Counted from the stretch's first letter, positions 10,218-19,909 are shown. The stretch: DNA of 40,584 bases from Burkholderiales bacterium (GCA_016200895.1 JACQDX010000072.1:1-40584), one strand, 5' to 3'. Notes: a model not told the origin generated them from the sequence alone. Translations and numbers: made by a program.

Positions 10218-11753
10218 ATGAGCACCGATTATCTGAAGAAGATCCTGACAGCGCGCGTCTATGACGTCGCATTTGAAACCCCGCTGGAATTCGCTACCAG
10301 CCTGTCAGCTCGCATGGATAACCGAATTTATTTCAAACGCGAAGACATGCAAAGCGTGTTCAGCTTCAAGCTGCGCGGTGCTTATAACAAGATTGCCCAT
10401 CTCACACCAGCACAACTCAAGCGCGGCGTCATCTGTGCCTCTGCCGGTAACCATGCCCAAGGCGTGGCCCTGAGCGCCAGCAAGAAGGGTTGCAAGGCCG
10501 TCATCGTCATGCCGACGACCACACCGCCCGTCAAGATTGATGCCGTACGCACCCATGGTGGCGACCTGGTTGAAATTGTCCTGTTCGGCGATTCCTATAC
10601 CGATGCCTATGGCCATGCACTGGAACTGGAAACGAAACGTAAGCTCACCTTTGTCCATCCATTTGATGACCCGGACGTAATTGCTGGCCAGGGTACGGTT
10701 GGCATGGAGATTTTGCGTCAACATGCTGAACCCATCCATGCGATTTTTGTCGCCATCGGTGGTGGCGGCCTGATTTCTGGCGTTGCTGCTTACGTCAAGG
10801 CAGTACGCCCTGACATCAAAATCATCGGTGTACAGACTACTGATTCTGACGCCATGGCGCGCAGCCTGAAAGCGGGCAAGCGCATCACGCTGACAGATGT
10901 AGGCCTGTTCTCTGATGGCACAGCGGTCAAGCTGGTGGGTGAAGAAACCTTCCGCCTGGCCAAGCTGTATGTTGATGAAGTGATTACGGTTGATACCGAT
11001 GCTGTCTGCGCTGCCATCAAGGATGTCTTCCAGGATACCCGCAGCATTTTGGAGCCTGCCGGAGCATTGGCAGTAGCCGGTTGCAAGGCATATATAGAAC
11101 GCGCCAAAGCAGAGAAGAAACCGCTGAATAATCAAACTCTGGTGACCATTGCCTGCGGTGCCAACATGAATTTTGACCGACTGCGCTTTGTTGCCGAGCG
11201 TGCCGAAGTGGGTGAAGCCCGTGAAGCCGTATTTGCCGTGACCATACCAGAAGAACGCGGCAGCTTCCGCCGTTTCTGTGAATTGATAGGCGCGCGCAAT
11301 GTCACAGAATTTAATTACCGTATCAGCGATGAAAAAGCCGCTCATATTTTTGTGGGCATACAAGTACACGACAAGCTGGAATCTGGCAAAATTGCCAAGA
11401 ATTTTGAAAAGCATGGCTTTGCAACTCTGGACCTCACGCATGATGAGCTGGCGAAATTACATATCCGCCATCTGGTCGGCGGCAAGAGCAGCCTGGCCAA
11501 GGATGAATTGCTGTACCGCTTTGAATTCCCTGAACGCCCCGGTGCTTTAGGGCGTTTCCTGAACAGCATGGCACCGAACTGGAACATCAGTTTGTTCCAT
11601 TATCGTAACCATGGCGCAGATTACGGTAGAACTTTAGTCGGCTTACAGGTTCCAAAGAAAGAAATGAAGGCTTTCCGCGAATTCCTGGCAACCCTGGGTT
11701 ATCGCTATTGGGATGAAAGCAAGAATCCCGTTTATAAATTATTTTTAGGCTGA
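10218..11753 (+). CDS. ilvA: Threonine ammonia-lyase, biosynthetic
   Basis: 511 residues, the usual length for the long, isoleucine-regulated IlvA. It is a PLP enzyme converting L-threonine to 2-oxobutanoate and ammonia, the first step of isoleucine synthesis. Seen: the PLP lysine in [10 protein letters not shown] (K51), the phosphate/substrate loop S-A-G-N-H-A-Q-G near 75, and the glycine loop A-I-G-G-G-G-L near 180. From about residue 335 there are two ACT-like regulatory repeats (E-R-G-S-F-R-R-F-C and [10 protein letters not shown]), the expected isoleucine/valine-sensing region. A TATAAT at 10106-10111 may be the -10 box, though the nearest -35-like TTGATA is 20 bases away. queF follows after 29 bases. 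Confidence 0.97.
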   Translation: MSTDYLKKILTARVYDVAFETPLEFATSLSARMDNRIYFKREDMQSVFSFKLRGAYNKIAHLTPAQLKRGVICASAGNHAQGVALSASKKGCKAVIVMPTTTPPVKIDAVRTHGGDLVEIVLFGDSYTDAYGHALELETKRKLTFVHPFDDPDVIAGQGTVGMEILRQHAEPIHAIFVAIGGGGLISGVAAYVKAVRPDIKIIGVQTTDSDAMARSLKAGKRITLTDVGLFSDGTAVKLVGEETFRLAKLYVDEVITVDTDAVCAAIKDVFQDTRSILEPAGALAVAGCKAYIERAKAEKKPLNNQTLVTIACGANMNFDRLRFVAERAEVGEAREAVFAVTIPEERGSFRRFCELIGARNVTEFNYRISDEKAAHIFVGIQVHDKLESGKIAKNFEKHGFATLDLTHDELAKLHIRHLVGGKSSLAKDELLYRFEFPERPGALGRFLNSMAPNWNISLFHYRNHGADYGRTLVGLQVPKKEMKAFREFLATLGYRYWDESKNPVYKLFLG

Positions 11754-11782
11754 TCCAGCCTGGCCAAGTTAACACAGACAAC

Positions 11783-12628
11783 ATGACAGATTCCGCACCA
11801 AGTACACCAGAGCATTCACTATTAGGCAAACCCGCGACCTATAAGTCCGAATACGATGCCAGCCTGCTATTCCCGATTTCCCGCGCTGGAAAAAGGGAAG
11901 AGATAGGGCTGACCAACAGCCTGCCTTTCTTTGGTGTGGATATCTGGAATGCCTATGAAGTGTCCTGGCTGAACATGCGCGGCAAACCACAAGTGGCGAT
12001 TGTTGCCATCACGGTGCCAGCAGATTCGCCGAATATCATCGAATCCAAGTCGTTCAAGCTTTACCTGAACTCTTTCAACCAGACCCGTCTGGCAGGCACG
12101 GATGCTTTGATCAGCTTGTTGCAGGCAGATTTGTCCGCAGGTTTTGGCTCAGCGGTGCAGGTAAAACTGACCACGCCAGACCAGTTCGGCAAACTGGCCA
12201 TGCATGAATTGCAAGGCCAGTTGCTCGACAGGCTCGATATTGAAGTCGATAGCTATACCCCTAATCCTTCACTGCTGACAGCCAGCTTTGACCAGTCCCC
12301 AGTAGAAGAAACCCTGATCTCGCATTTGCTCAAGTCTAACTGCCTGGTCACTGGCCAGCCAGACTGGGGTAGCGTGCAAATCCATTATGTCGGCCCACAA
12401 ATCAACCAGGAAGGCCTGTTGCAATATTTGATAGGCTTTCGCGACCACAATGAATTCCACGAGCAATGTGTGGAACGTATCTTTGTCGATATCATGCGCC
12501 ACTGCAAACCGCAGAAATTGTCAGTCTATGCACGGTATACCCGTCGCGGCGGGCTGGACATCAACCCATGGCGCAGCAATTTCAGTACGGGCCAGGGTCC
12601 GGACAACCGCCGGAATGCTCGCCAATAA
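11783..12628 (+). CDS. queF: NADPH-dependent 7-cyano-7-deazaguanine reductase
   Basis: 281 residues, the long two-lobed QueF form. It reduces preQ0 to preQ1 in queuosine tRNA modification, in the cytoplasm. Seen: the QueF motif [13 protein letters not shown] near residue 92, the catalytic C187 with D194 in [10 protein letters not shown], and the substrate-binding E-F-H-E-Q-C-V-E segment near 225. It lies 29 bases after ilvA and may be transcribed with it. No preQ1 riboswitch is recognised in the short gap. Confidence 0.97.
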   Translation: MTDSAPSTPEHSLLGKPATYKSEYDASLLFPISRAGKREEIGLTNSLPFFGVDIWNAYEVSWLNMRGKPQVAIVAITVPADSPNIIESKSFKLYLNSFNQTRLAGTDALISLLQADLSAGFGSAVQVKLTTPDQFGKLAMHELQGQLLDRLDIEVDSYTPNPSLLTASFDQSPVEETLISHLLKSNCLVTGQPDWGSVQIHYVGPQINQEGLLQYLIGFRDHNEFHEQCVERIFVDIMRHCKPQKLSVYARYTRRGGLDINPWRSNFSTGQGPDNRRNARQ

Positions 12629-12682
12629 ACTTGCTCGCATCCCTCTTATTCCTATTTTTTGTATCTATTTGTAACCATCATT

Positions 12683-13276
12683 ATGCTGAAGTTTAAAAAT
12701 TTTTCTTTATGCGCGGCCTTGTGCGCGTCCAGTCTCGTGCTGAGCATGTCGGCCCAGGCGCAAATTACGACCGAATCCCCTCCTGAAGAAATGGGCTGGT
12801 GGGATAGCGGCAAAGCCAAGGTCAATAAAATTCTCGACGAAGGTGATTTGTCACTGATGGTTGCCGGTCATACTCATCATGGCCGTGGTACATATACCAA
12901 GGAAAGAATCGCCGAATTGAATGAACACACCTGGGGCATGGGCTTTAGCAAAGCCATACGTACCAAAGAAGATAATGAAGAATCCTTGTACGCCATGGTG
13001 ATTTCTGATTCCCACTTCCGCCCGCAACCCATGGCTGGCTACGCCTACCAATGGATGAGGCCACTGGGTGACAAGGTCGAAGTTGGTGGCGGCCTTACCG
13101 GCGTATTCATCAGCCGGACTGATTATTTTGGCGGCTTCCCCTTCCCGGTCATTTTACCGGTGGCGTCGATAGGCACCCGCAACACCAAGCTGATGGCAAC
13201 TTATGTACCACGTCTGTCCAGAAACAAGGGTAATGGCGATGTACTGTTCATGTTTGTCCGGTTTGACCTGAAGTAA
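12683..13276 (+). CDS. pagP: PagP-type lipid A palmitoyltransferase
   Basis: Outer-membrane beta-barrel enzyme that moves palmitate from phospholipid to lipid A. The ATG at 12683 gives a Sec signal peptide (M-L-K-F-K-N-F-S-L ending S-A-Q-A) and a mature protein of about 170 residues, as in the family; an upstream TTG is less likely. Alignment by eye to E. coli PagP places H66 of G-H-T-H-H-G on the catalytic His33, and D109/S110 of I-S-D-S-H-F on Asp76/Ser77. The barrel segments A-G-Y-A-Y-Q-W, F-P-F-P-V-I-L-P-V-A-S-I-G and the C-terminal aromatic V-L-F-M-F-V-R-F-D-L-K also match. It follows queF by about 55 bases. Effect on host defence or antimicrobial-peptide resistance is a family property, not shown here. 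Confidence 0.88.
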   Translation: MLKFKNFSLCAALCASSLVLSMSAQAQITTESPPEEMGWWDSGKAKVNKILDEGDLSLMVAGHTHHGRGTYTKERIAELNEHTWGMGFSKAIRTKEDNEESLYAMVISDSHFRPQPMAGYAYQWMRPLGDKVEVGGGLTGVFISRTDYFGGFPFPVILPVASIGTRNTKLMATYVPRLSRNKGNGDVLFMFVRFDLK

Positions 13277-13437
13277 AAGTCTGCTCAACAATTGTCCATT
13301 TCCCAGGGCGGAATCAACTGAAGTATTTTTTGTCTGTCCTGGGTCATGTGTTTTTAATACTAGCTAATTACCATCATTGTCCTAAGAACTTGCTTGATGT
13401 AAAGTAGCCAGACTTATTCGTTTTATAGATTGTCGTC

Positions 13438-16116
13438 GTGATAATTCCGGTCCCGTTTTCAAGCACTAGCACACGCGAGCCTGTCGCCAGTCAAGACTGG
13501 CATATGGCCTTGCTGGAACATAATCCGGACGCGATGTATGTATTGATCGACGACAATCTGGTCTACGCCAATCCTGCAGGCGCAGAACTCATGCATGCCG
13601 GTGACCCGCAACAGTTGATTGGTCTCAAGCCAGAAGCCTTCTTGCATGGACGGCATCATGAAGGTGCCAGAACCATATTGCAGAAATTGCGGCAGGATGG
13701 TGCGCAAAGCAAGCACACCTGCCAGTGCATACGTCTTGATGGCCAATTGCTTGATATAGAAGTCCGGGCTACGCAATTCAGTTTTAATGAACAAACAGCT
13801 ATCTTGCTGACAGCGCGCGAAATCACTCCCCGCAGCAGTTCCCGCTCCAGCGCTACCATCACCGCTCTCCCCCTCGCCGATCAAGTCCGTTACAAATCCA
13901 GCCGCGTACACGAAGCCCTGCATCATGAGAAAGAAATTCTCGAAATGATCGCGCTCGACAAACCGCTGACCGATATTCTGGAAGACGTCTGCGACCGTAT
14001 GGAGCGCCTGCTCGACAATGGTGCCCTGTGTGCCATCACGCTGTATGATGCCAGCACCCAACAACTGAGTTTTGGCGCTGGCCCGTCCCTGCCAGATGGC
14101 TTTTGCGCCTTGCTGAGTAATGTTCCGGTCGATACCAGCTCAGGCTCAGCCTCAGCGGCAATTTATTACAAGCGCACTACCATAGTCCAGGATATCGCTG
14201 TCAGCCCGCTGTGGAAAAACCTGCGTGAGCCAGCACTGCGCTACGGCTTGCGCTCCTGCTGGTCATTACCGATTACCACTGCCTTCAATATCTTGTTGGG
14301 CACAGTCGATGTGTATCACCAGATGGTGCACAGCCCGAATGAAGATGAGCAGGCCATGATGATGGATGCTTGCGACCTTATCGGCCTGGCCATCGATAAA
14401 AAAAACATGGAACAAAGCCTGGAGGAAAGCGAAGAACGCTATCGCTCCGTGGTCACCAATCTCAGTGAAGGTATCATGGTGATAGGCCCTGACGGCCAGA
14501 TCCTGACATGTAACCCCAGCGCCCAGCGCATTTTGAAGATAGAAGATATCGCTACCGTAGGCAGGCGTCATCGCTATTTCAAAAACATACTCGGTGACGA
14601 GGGGCAATCGATACGCATGGGCGATGATCCGGCATCCGTTGTGTTCCGCAGCAAAACCGCGATACTGAATTTGTCCATGGGCGTGGAGTTGCGTGATGGC
14701 TCTATCGTCTGGTTGCTGGTGAATGTATTGCCCATCAATAAAAAAAGCAGTGCCTCGGTGTCTGCCGTGCTGATTTCATTTACCGATACGACAGAAGTGC
14801 GCGAGACGCAAAGGCAATTGCATTTCATGGCGTCTTACGATGCCCTGACTGGCTTGCCCAACCGCCATCAACTTAATCAGCGTCTGGTCAAGGCTCTGGC
14901 GGGTGCCAAGCGCACCCAGCATCGCCTGGCCTTGCTCTTCCTAGACCTTGACAGGTTCAAGAACGTCAACGACACGGCTGGTCATGCGGCTGGTGACACG
15001 CTCCTGCGTGATGTATCTTCGCGCCTGAGTTCTTGCATACGCACTACCGACATGCTGGCCCGTCTGGGTGGGGATGAATTCGTCATCGTTGCCGAAGCCT
15101 TTGAAGATGCCATGCAACTCAAGGACCTGGCCGAACGCGTGCTGGCCCGCATGCGCGATCCTTTCGTGATTGATGGAAATGAATATCACCTGGGCACCTC
15201 GATAGGCATTGCGGTTTATCCGCATGATGGTGAAGATGGCCCCACGCTTATGCGTTGCGCCGACTCAGCCATGTACCATGCCAAGGAATCTGGCCGCAAT
15301 AATTACCAGTTCTTCACTACAGAGCTCAACGTCCGCGCCCAGCACCGCTATGCGCTGGAAACCAACCTGCGCCGTGCCCTGACCGACAATGAATTCCTGG
15401 TGTATTATCAGCCGAAGATTTGCCTCAGCACTTCACGCATAGTCGGTGCGGAAGCCCTGATACGCTGGCAAATGCCGGACGTGGGTCTGGTACCTCCCAA
15501 TGAATTCATCCCTATTTCTGAAGAAATCGGTCTCATCCTGCCATTGGGTCGCTGGATTTTGCGCCAGGCTTGCCTGCAAACCCAATTATGGCGTGAACAG
15601 TATTCGCCCGACCTGGTCATCAGCGTGAATATCTCTCCCAAACAATTCCAGGACCCTGGCTTACCCAAGTACATAGAACAGGTCTTGCACGAAATCGGCT
15701 TGCCCGCCTCTGCCCTGCAACTGGAAATCACCGAAGGTTTGCTGATGGGTGACATAGACGTGCTGCTGCCCGTCTTTGATGCGATCAAAAAACTGGGCAT
15801 CAGTATTTCGCTCGACGATTTTGGCACAGGCTTCTCTTCTTTATCTTATTTACAACGCTTCCCTATCGATAATCTCAAGATAGACCGCTCTTTCATCCGC
15901 GATATACCGGGCAACCCTGACTCCGTTGTACTTACGCACGCGATTATCGCCATGGCGAATGCCTTGGGCATGAGTGTCACTGCAGAAGGTGTGGAAAAAG
16001 CCGACCAGATGTTTTTCCTGGCCGACTCTGGTTGCCAAGAGATGCAGGGCTTTTATTTCAGCCAGCCACTACCTGTTGATAAATTTGAAAAATTACTGAG
16101 AGACAACGTTCGTTAA
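13438..16116 (+). CDS. PAS-GAF-PAS-GGDEF-EAL cyclic-di-GMP signalling protein
   Basis: 892 residues from a GTG start (no Shine-Dalgarno seen; the ATG at 13504 is an alternative). Order: PAS (about 25-130), GAF (170-305), PAS (330-455), GGDEF (475-635) and EAL (650-885). No transmembrane segment, so a cytoplasmic sensor. The GGDEF motif is intact (544-548), preceded by R-T-T-D (535-538) exactly five residues upstream, a canonical inhibitory I-site. The EAL side is also intact: E-A-L-I-R-W (672), N in S-V-N-I-S, E in L-E-I-T-E-G, D-D-F-G-T-G-F (793-799), K in L-K-I-D-R and E-G-V-E. Both synthesis and breakdown of c-di-GMP are therefore possible; the net direction and the signal sensed are unknown. 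It ends about 100 bases before ptsN. Confidence 0.95.
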   Translation: MIIPVPFSSTSTREPVASQDWHMALLEHNPDAMYVLIDDNLVYANPAGAELMHAGDPQQLIGLKPEAFLHGRHHEGARTILQKLRQDGAQSKHTCQCIRLDGQLLDIEVRATQFSFNEQTAILLTAREITPRSSSRSSATITALPLADQVRYKSSRVHEALHHEKEILEMIALDKPLTDILEDVCDRMERLLDNGALCAITLYDASTQQLSFGAGPSLPDGFCALLSNVPVDTSSGSASAAIYYKRTTIVQDIAVSPLWKNLREPALRYGLRSCWSLPITTAFNILLGTVDVYHQMVHSPNEDEQAMMMDACDLIGLAIDKKNMEQSLEESEERYRSVVTNLSEGIMVIGPDGQILTCNPSAQRILKIEDIATVGRRHRYFKNILGDEGQSIRMGDDPASVVFRSKTAILNLSMGVELRDGSIVWLLVNVLPINKKSSASVSAVLISFTDTTEVRETQRQLHFMASYDALTGLPNRHQLNQRLVKALAGAKRTQHRLALLFLDLDRFKNVNDTAGHAAGDTLLRDVSSRLSSCIRTTDMLARLGGDEFVIVAEAFEDAMQLKDLAERVLARMRDPFVIDGNEYHLGTSIGIAVYPHDGEDGPTLMRCADSAMYHAKESGRNNYQFFTTELNVRAQHRYALETNLRRALTDNEFLVYYQPKICLSTSRIVGAEALIRWQMPDVGLVPPNEFIPISEEIGLILPLGRWILRQACLQTQLWREQYSPDLVISVNISPKQFQDPGLPKYIEQVLHEIGLPASALQLEITEGLLMGDIDVLLPVFDAIKKLGISISLDDFGTGFSSLSYLQRFPIDNLKIDRSFIRDIPGNPDSVVLTHAIIAMANALGMSVTAEGVEKADQMFFLADSGCQEMQGFYFSQPLPVDKFEKLLRDNVR

Positions 16117-16131
16117 AAGTGTTGTCAAGTT

Positions 16132-16162
16132 TTGCGCATATCAGCCAAAAGAAGCCTATAAT
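16132..16162 (+). promoter_or_regulatory. Candidate promoter for ptsN
   Basis: TATAAT at 16157-16162 is a perfect -10 match, 57 bases before the ptsN ATG. The best -35-like hexamer is TTGCGC at 16132-16137, at a wide 19-base spacing. The strong -10 suggests ptsN-hprK-rapZ can be transcribed independently of the GGDEF-EAL gene. Confidence 0.4.
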
Positions 16163-16218
16163 TTGTCAAAACCTAATTTTGTGCATCGCACCATTTCGCT
16201 GTAAAACGATCTTGCACC

Positions 16219-16692
16219 ATGACGAATATTGCAAAAATCTTACCTCTCAACAACGTACTCCTGGATCTGGAAGTCTCCAGCAAAAAAAGAGCATTTGAAC
16301 AGGCCGGGCTGTTATTCGAGAATAATTGCAGCATAGCGCGCTCGGTTGTTTCTGATAATCTGTTTGCCCGTGAACGTCTGGGCTCTACCGGCCTCGGTCA
16401 TGGCGTTGCCATCCCACATGGCCGCATCAAGGGCCTGAAGGCCCCGATTGCTGCCCTGGTCAGGTTGAAAGAAGCCATTCCCTTTGAATCGCCAGACAGC
16501 CAGCCAGTCAGCCTGCTGATCTTTTTGCTCATGCCTGACAATGTCACCCAACAGCATCTGGAAATCTTGTCTGAAGTGGCAGAGATGCTGTCGAACGAGA
16601 CTTTCCGCGATACGCTCAATACCGAAGCCAGCGCCGCCGCAATTTATGAAAAAATCATGGCATGGCGTCCCAACCTGCCGGGCACAGCATGA
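16219..16692 (+). CDS. ptsN: PTS EIIA-Ntr regulatory protein
   Basis: 157 residues, one EIIA type-2 domain. Phospho-acceptor H67 lies in G-H-G-V-A-I-P-H-G-R, preceded by the family segment F-A-R-E-R-L-G-S-T-G-L. PtsN receives phosphate from NPr/HPr and acts as a regulator (potassium, nitrogen and envelope stress in other proteobacteria) rather than a sugar transporter. Next to hprK and rapZ, as in other beta-proteobacteria, but rpoN and hpf, often upstream, are replaced here by a GGDEF-EAL gene. No other PTS component is in the window. Confidence 0.96.
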   Translation: MTNIAKILPLNNVLLDLEVSSKKRAFEQAGLLFENNCSIARSVVSDNLFARERLGSTGLGHGVAIPHGRIKGLKAPIAALVRLKEAIPFESPDSQPVSLLIFLLMPDNVTQQHLEILSEVAEMLSNETFRDTLNTEASAAAIYEKIMAWRPNLPGTA

Positions 16693-16817
16693 TTGTTCTT
16701 GCTGAGACTGCCAGGTTTGCAGGCATCCAGTAGCACTCAGGCTTTTCCCGTAATCTCCTGATCCCCAGCCAAACAACCAAGACAACCAAGACATCGTCAG
16801 ATTCGACCAAAATAGCC

Positions 16818-17759
16818 ATGCCATCATTGACAGAACTCACGGTACAAAAAATCTACGACGATAACCGCGACACCATGCAACTGGGCTGGTTTGCCGGTTT
16901 TTCTGGCGCAGACAAGCAAATCACGGGTGACGCTGCCTCTTCTGCCGACCAGGTCGGGCATTTGAACCTGATCCACCCTGGCCGCATACAAGTACTGGGG
17001 CATCAGGAACTGTCGTATTACAACCGTCTGTCAAATGCCTCGCGCAATAATCTCATGCGTGAACTGGTGGCTGGTGCACCACCTGCCCTGATCGTGGCGC
17101 AAGGCCTGGAATCGCCACCGGCATTCTTGACGACCTGCGACGACAATAATATCCCGCTGTTTTCAACACCTTATCCGTCCGCGCAAGTCATTGATTACTT
17201 GCGCGTGTACCTGTCGAAAAAACTGGCGCAAAAAATCACCATGCATGGCGTCTTCATGGACGTGCTGGGCGTGGGTGTGCTGATCACTGGTGAATCCGGC
17301 CTGGGCAAGAGTGAACTGGGGCTGGAACTGATTTCACGCAGCCATGGTCTGGTGGCCGATGATGCCGTCGAATTTTCACGCATTGCCCCCAATATGATAG
17401 AAGGCCGCTGCCACGAACTCTTGCAAAACCTGCTGGAAGTGCGCGGCTTGGGCCTGCTCGATATCAAGACCATTTTTGGTGAAACCGCAGTACGCCGCAA
17501 GATGCGTTTGAAACTCATCGTGCATCTGGTAAGACGCAGCACCCTTGAAGAAAATTACGAACGCCTGCCTATCGATTCGCAGACTGAAGAAGTGCTGGGC
17601 CTGCCCATCAGAAAAGTCGTCATCCCGGTTGCCGCAGGCCGCAATATCGCGGTTCTTCTGGAAGCAGCTGTGCGCAACACCATCCTGCAATTACGTGGTA
17701 TTAATACGCTCGAAGACTTCATGGAGCGGCAACGCCGCGCCATGGAAAACGGCGACTAA
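16818..17759 (+). CDS. hprK: HPr kinase/phosphorylase
   Basis: 313 residues, usual length. It phosphorylates HPr on a serine with ATP and can reverse this by phosphorolysis. The P-loop G-E-S-G-L-G-K-S is at 158-165, preceded by the H-G-V-F-M-D-V-L-G strand and followed by [10 protein letters not shown], which carries the catalytic aspartate; the family signature [11 protein letters not shown] is near 205. In proteobacteria without sugar PTS uptake, HprK is thought to tune the PtsN branch. It lies 125 bases after ptsN and 18 bases before rapZ. Confidence 0.97.
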   Translation: MPSLTELTVQKIYDDNRDTMQLGWFAGFSGADKQITGDAASSADQVGHLNLIHPGRIQVLGHQELSYYNRLSNASRNNLMRELVAGAPPALIVAQGLESPPAFLTTCDDNNIPLFSTPYPSAQVIDYLRVYLSKKLAQKITMHGVFMDVLGVGVLITGESGLGKSELGLELISRSHGLVADDAVEFSRIAPNMIEGRCHELLQNLLEVRGLGLLDIKTIFGETAVRRKMRLKLIVHLVRRSTLEENYERLPIDSQTEEVLGLPIRKVVIPVAAGRNIAVLLEAAVRNTILQLRGINTLEDFMERQRRAMENGD

Positions 17760-17777
17760 ATACCTGCTAAGTACCCT

Positions 17778-18641
17778 ATGGAAATCCTGCTCATCTCTGG
17801 TATCTCCGGCTCCGGCAAATCGGTAGCCCTGAATGTAGTTGAAGATGCAGGCTACTATTGCGTCGACAACCTGCCACCCAGCCTGCTGGCCGACCTGGTC
17901 AATACATTAACCAAGGAAGGCATACCTTCCGCCGCCATCGCCATCGACAGCCGCAGCGCGAACTTGCTGACCAGCTTGCCAGGTTCGATCAACACCCTGC
18001 GCACGGAAGGCCACGATGTCAAAGTCCTGTTCCTGACTGCCAGTACAGAGTCGCTGGTCGCCCGCTTTTCAGAAACCCGCCGCAGCCACCCTCTGTCACA
18101 CCGTCTGGGCCTGGACAAAGAACCTGGCGACCGACTCAGCCTGACCGAATGCATACAGGAAGAACGCGAAATCCTCTCAGGCATACAACTGGTCGCCCAC
18201 GTCATCGACACCAGCGACCTGTCCGCCAACAAACTGCGCGCCTGGGTCAAGGACGTCATCCAGATAGGCCACACCCCGCTGACCCTGATGTTTGAATCCT
18301 TCGCCTTCAAGATAGGCGTGCCGCTGGACGCCGACTTCGTCTTCGACGTCCGCATGCTACCCAACCCCCACTACGACCCCATCATGCGCCCGCTGACAGG
18401 CCGTGACCTGCCTGTGATCGAATACCTCAAAGAACAACCCATGGTCGATGAGATGTTTGCCGACATTCAGCAGTTCATCGCCAAATGGCTACCCGCATTC
18501 AAACGCGACAACCGCAGCTACCTGACAGTCGCCATAGGTTGCACCGGCGGCCAGCACCGTTCAGTGTATATGGTAGAAAAACTCGCTGCGCATTTCAAGG
18601 CGCAGGAACAGGTGCTGGTCAGACATAGGCGCTTGAGTTAA
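17778..18641 (+). CDS. rapZ: RNase adapter protein RapZ
   Basis: 287 residues. Walker A G-I-S-G-S-G-K-S at 8-15; V-D-N-L-P-P-S-L near 31 and the C-terminal G-C-T-G-G-Q-H-R-S-V-Y near 252 are diagnostic. In enterobacteria RapZ binds GlcN6P-related sRNAs and guides RNase E, and it binds nucleotides; in beta-proteobacteria its RNA targets are not well established. It begins 18 bases after hprK, so the two are co-transcribed. The second half uses many C-ending codons, more GC-biased than the following genes. Confidence 0.96.
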   Translation: MEILLISGISGSGKSVALNVVEDAGYYCVDNLPPSLLADLVNTLTKEGIPSAAIAIDSRSANLLTSLPGSINTLRTEGHDVKVLFLTASTESLVARFSETRRSHPLSHRLGLDKEPGDRLSLTECIQEEREILSGIQLVAHVIDTSDLSANKLRAWVKDVIQIGHTPLTLMFESFAFKIGVPLDADFVFDVRMLPNPHYDPIMRPLTGRDLPVIEYLKEQPMVDEMFADIQQFIAKWLPAFKRDNRSYLTVAIGCTGGQHRSVYMVEKLAAHFKAQEQVLVRHRRLS

Positions 18642-18692
18642 GTAGGACTTACGCAAAACCGCCCCAGTTGCGTTGCAGCTCCTAGTCTTACT
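18641..18692 (+). repeat. Imperfect inverted-repeat element after rapZ
   Basis: Begins at the last base of the rapZ stop codon. Outer arms AGTAGGACT and AGTCTTACT pair at 8 of 9 positions, and inner arms ACGCAAAAC and GTTGCGT pair partly, giving an approximately 50-base hairpin. TAGGACTTACGCAA resembles ends of some insertion sequences and MITE-like elements. No T run follows, so it is not a standard terminator. Confidence 0.4.
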
Positions 18693-18732
18693 GAAAATGA
18701 TTGCATTGAGGTAAGCATAGCAATGTGCTCTC

Positions 18733-18753
18733 CAGTAATTGCAATAATTACTG
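18733..18753. promoter_or_regulatory. Small palindrome upstream of the TTG-start gene
   Basis: An 8-bp inverted repeat CAGTAATT / AATTACTG with a five-base spacer ends about 15 bases before the start codon. It could be an operator or a weak hairpin shielding the ribosome-binding site. No regulator is assigned. Confidence 0.3.
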
Positions 18754-18768
18754 AAACAAGGATTTAAA

Positions 18769-19269
18769 TTGGCAGCTAAACAGATAACAGTCTTTTTCCC
18801 ACCAAGGGTAGATAAAGAGCTGATTCTTGCAAATTTAGTCAAGAGCCTTTCACTGGAAATTGATCGCCTTCCTGATGATTTTCCTTATGAATTCTCTGCA
18901 CAACGTGGCAGAGGTCCATCTTATGTACTCATCGAGTACCAAGGAAATGATCGTGGTGAGATTGAAGAATTAAGTCAGTGGGAGCGCCCATCAGAAAATT
19001 ACAAACAGCTGCTTTTGCAATGCGAATCTACAATCCTTCTGCACTATCGGGATACCAACCAAGCACGGAAATTTTTTCTTACGCTTGCGGCAGCCCTTGG
19101 AACAGTAAGTTCACGTTGCATCGTCGAGAATGGGTTTGGATGCTTGCTACTGCTTTCTGAAACTGTTGCCTGCCTTGAACATAATAAGGCGTGGGCTTGG
19201 GAACGAGATGCCTTCCCGGATTTACCTAATGTGGCCATATCGGAATGGGTAGATGATCTGTGTAGCTGA
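18769..19269 (+). CDS. Orphan protein of unknown function
   Basis: 166 residues, not recognised. Start is TTG at 18769, supported by AAGGA six bases upstream; no ATG start precedes it. Soluble, no signal peptide; it contains W-E-R-P-S-E-N-Y-K-Q-L, a central hydrophobic stretch F-F-L-T-L-A-A-A-L-G, and an acidic/Trp C-terminus (W-A-W-E-R-D-A-F). Size and composition recall stand-alone immunity proteins, but that is a guess. A palindrome (CAGTAATT / AATTACTG, 18733-18753) sits just upstream of the Shine-Dalgarno. Base composition is AT-richer than rapZ, and it is flanked by repeat elements on both sides, suggesting acquisition. Confidence 0.6.
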   Translation: MAAKQITVFFPPRVDKELILANLVKSLSLEIDRLPDDFPYEFSAQRGRGPSYVLIEYQGNDRGEIEELSQWERPSENYKQLLLQCESTILLHYRDTNQARKFFLTLAAALGTVSSRCIVENGFGCLLLLSETVACLEHNKAWAWERDAFPDLPNVAISEWVDDLCS

Positions 19270-19346
19270 GATCCTAAATACCAATCATCAAGGATGCCTG
19301 ATTTTCTATGATAAATCCCAATCTCGAAGAAGCTTTGGAAGCCCGC

Positions 19347-19376
19347 GTAGGCACGAGTAGCGCAGCATAATCGTAC
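19347..19376 (+). repeat. REP-like palindromic repeat, copy 1
   Basis: A 30-base element beginning GTAGGCACGA and ending TAATCGTAC, the most diverged of three copies in the window. The two ends can pair around a GC-rich centre. It lies between two convergent orphan genes. Confidence 0.6.
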
Positions 19377-19411
19377 TCATGCCATGCTTTCATTTCGTAG
19401 CCAAGACCCCG

Positions 19412-19909
19412 TCACCCAGACGCAGAAAATTTTTCCTTGAGCCTTAAGATATTTTCAGCAGAAATCTTATAATCCCGGTAAATTAATTCACACATATTCT
19501 TTTCATTGGGCGGCAGTGGCTTAGCCTCTTCAAGATAAGGATTAAATTGATCTACATTTTGTATCTCGCTGTACTCTGAACATAAGCTTTGCAACACTTG
19601 CTTCCGTGCTCCGGCATGAATAATCAGAAATCGCGTTATTTGATAAATTGCGATGCCACGCCCCTTTGACAATTGATATAAATGTCTGTACTCATCAACC
19701 GGCATTCCAAGTAGATACGGCAAGCCGCATAGAAAAAATGCTGTAAAAACAGTACTAGTCAAACGATCAGACAATTCAGCCAAAAGTACGATCTTGTTTT
19801 CTTGAAGAAAAACGTCCCGCATTATTACTTCAAGTTCCGAATACTCCCTACTTTGCACCACCCTGGTTATCGTCTTTGAGAAGAAATCAAGTTGTGCCGT
19901 TGCTTGCAT
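19412..19909 (-). CDS. Orphan protein of unknown function
   Basis: 165 residues, not recognised. The ATG at 19909 is chosen over the one at 19915 because AAAAGGA lies six bases before it. Predicted mostly helical: D-F-F-S-K-T-I-T-R-V-V, a long leucine/isoleucine-rich middle (T-S-T-V-F-T-A-F-F-L-C-G-L-P-Y-L-L-G), and a charged C-terminal helix ending L-R-L-K-E-K-F-S-A-S-G. No signal peptide. Convergent with the TTG-start gene, with a REP-like repeat between them. Function and family unknown. Confidence 0.6.
   Translation of the reverse strand: MQATAQLDFFSKTITRVVQSREYSELEVIMRDVFLQENKIVLLAELSDRLTSTVFTAFFLCGLPYLLGMPVDEYRHLYQLSKGRGIAIYQITRFLIIHAGARKQVLQSLCSEYSEIQNVDQFNPYLEEAKPLPPNEKNMCELIYRDYKISAENILRLKEKFSASG

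Noticed and set aside
10305..11441. 378-codon minus-strand frame
   Set aside because: Antisense shadow of ilvA, which is certain.
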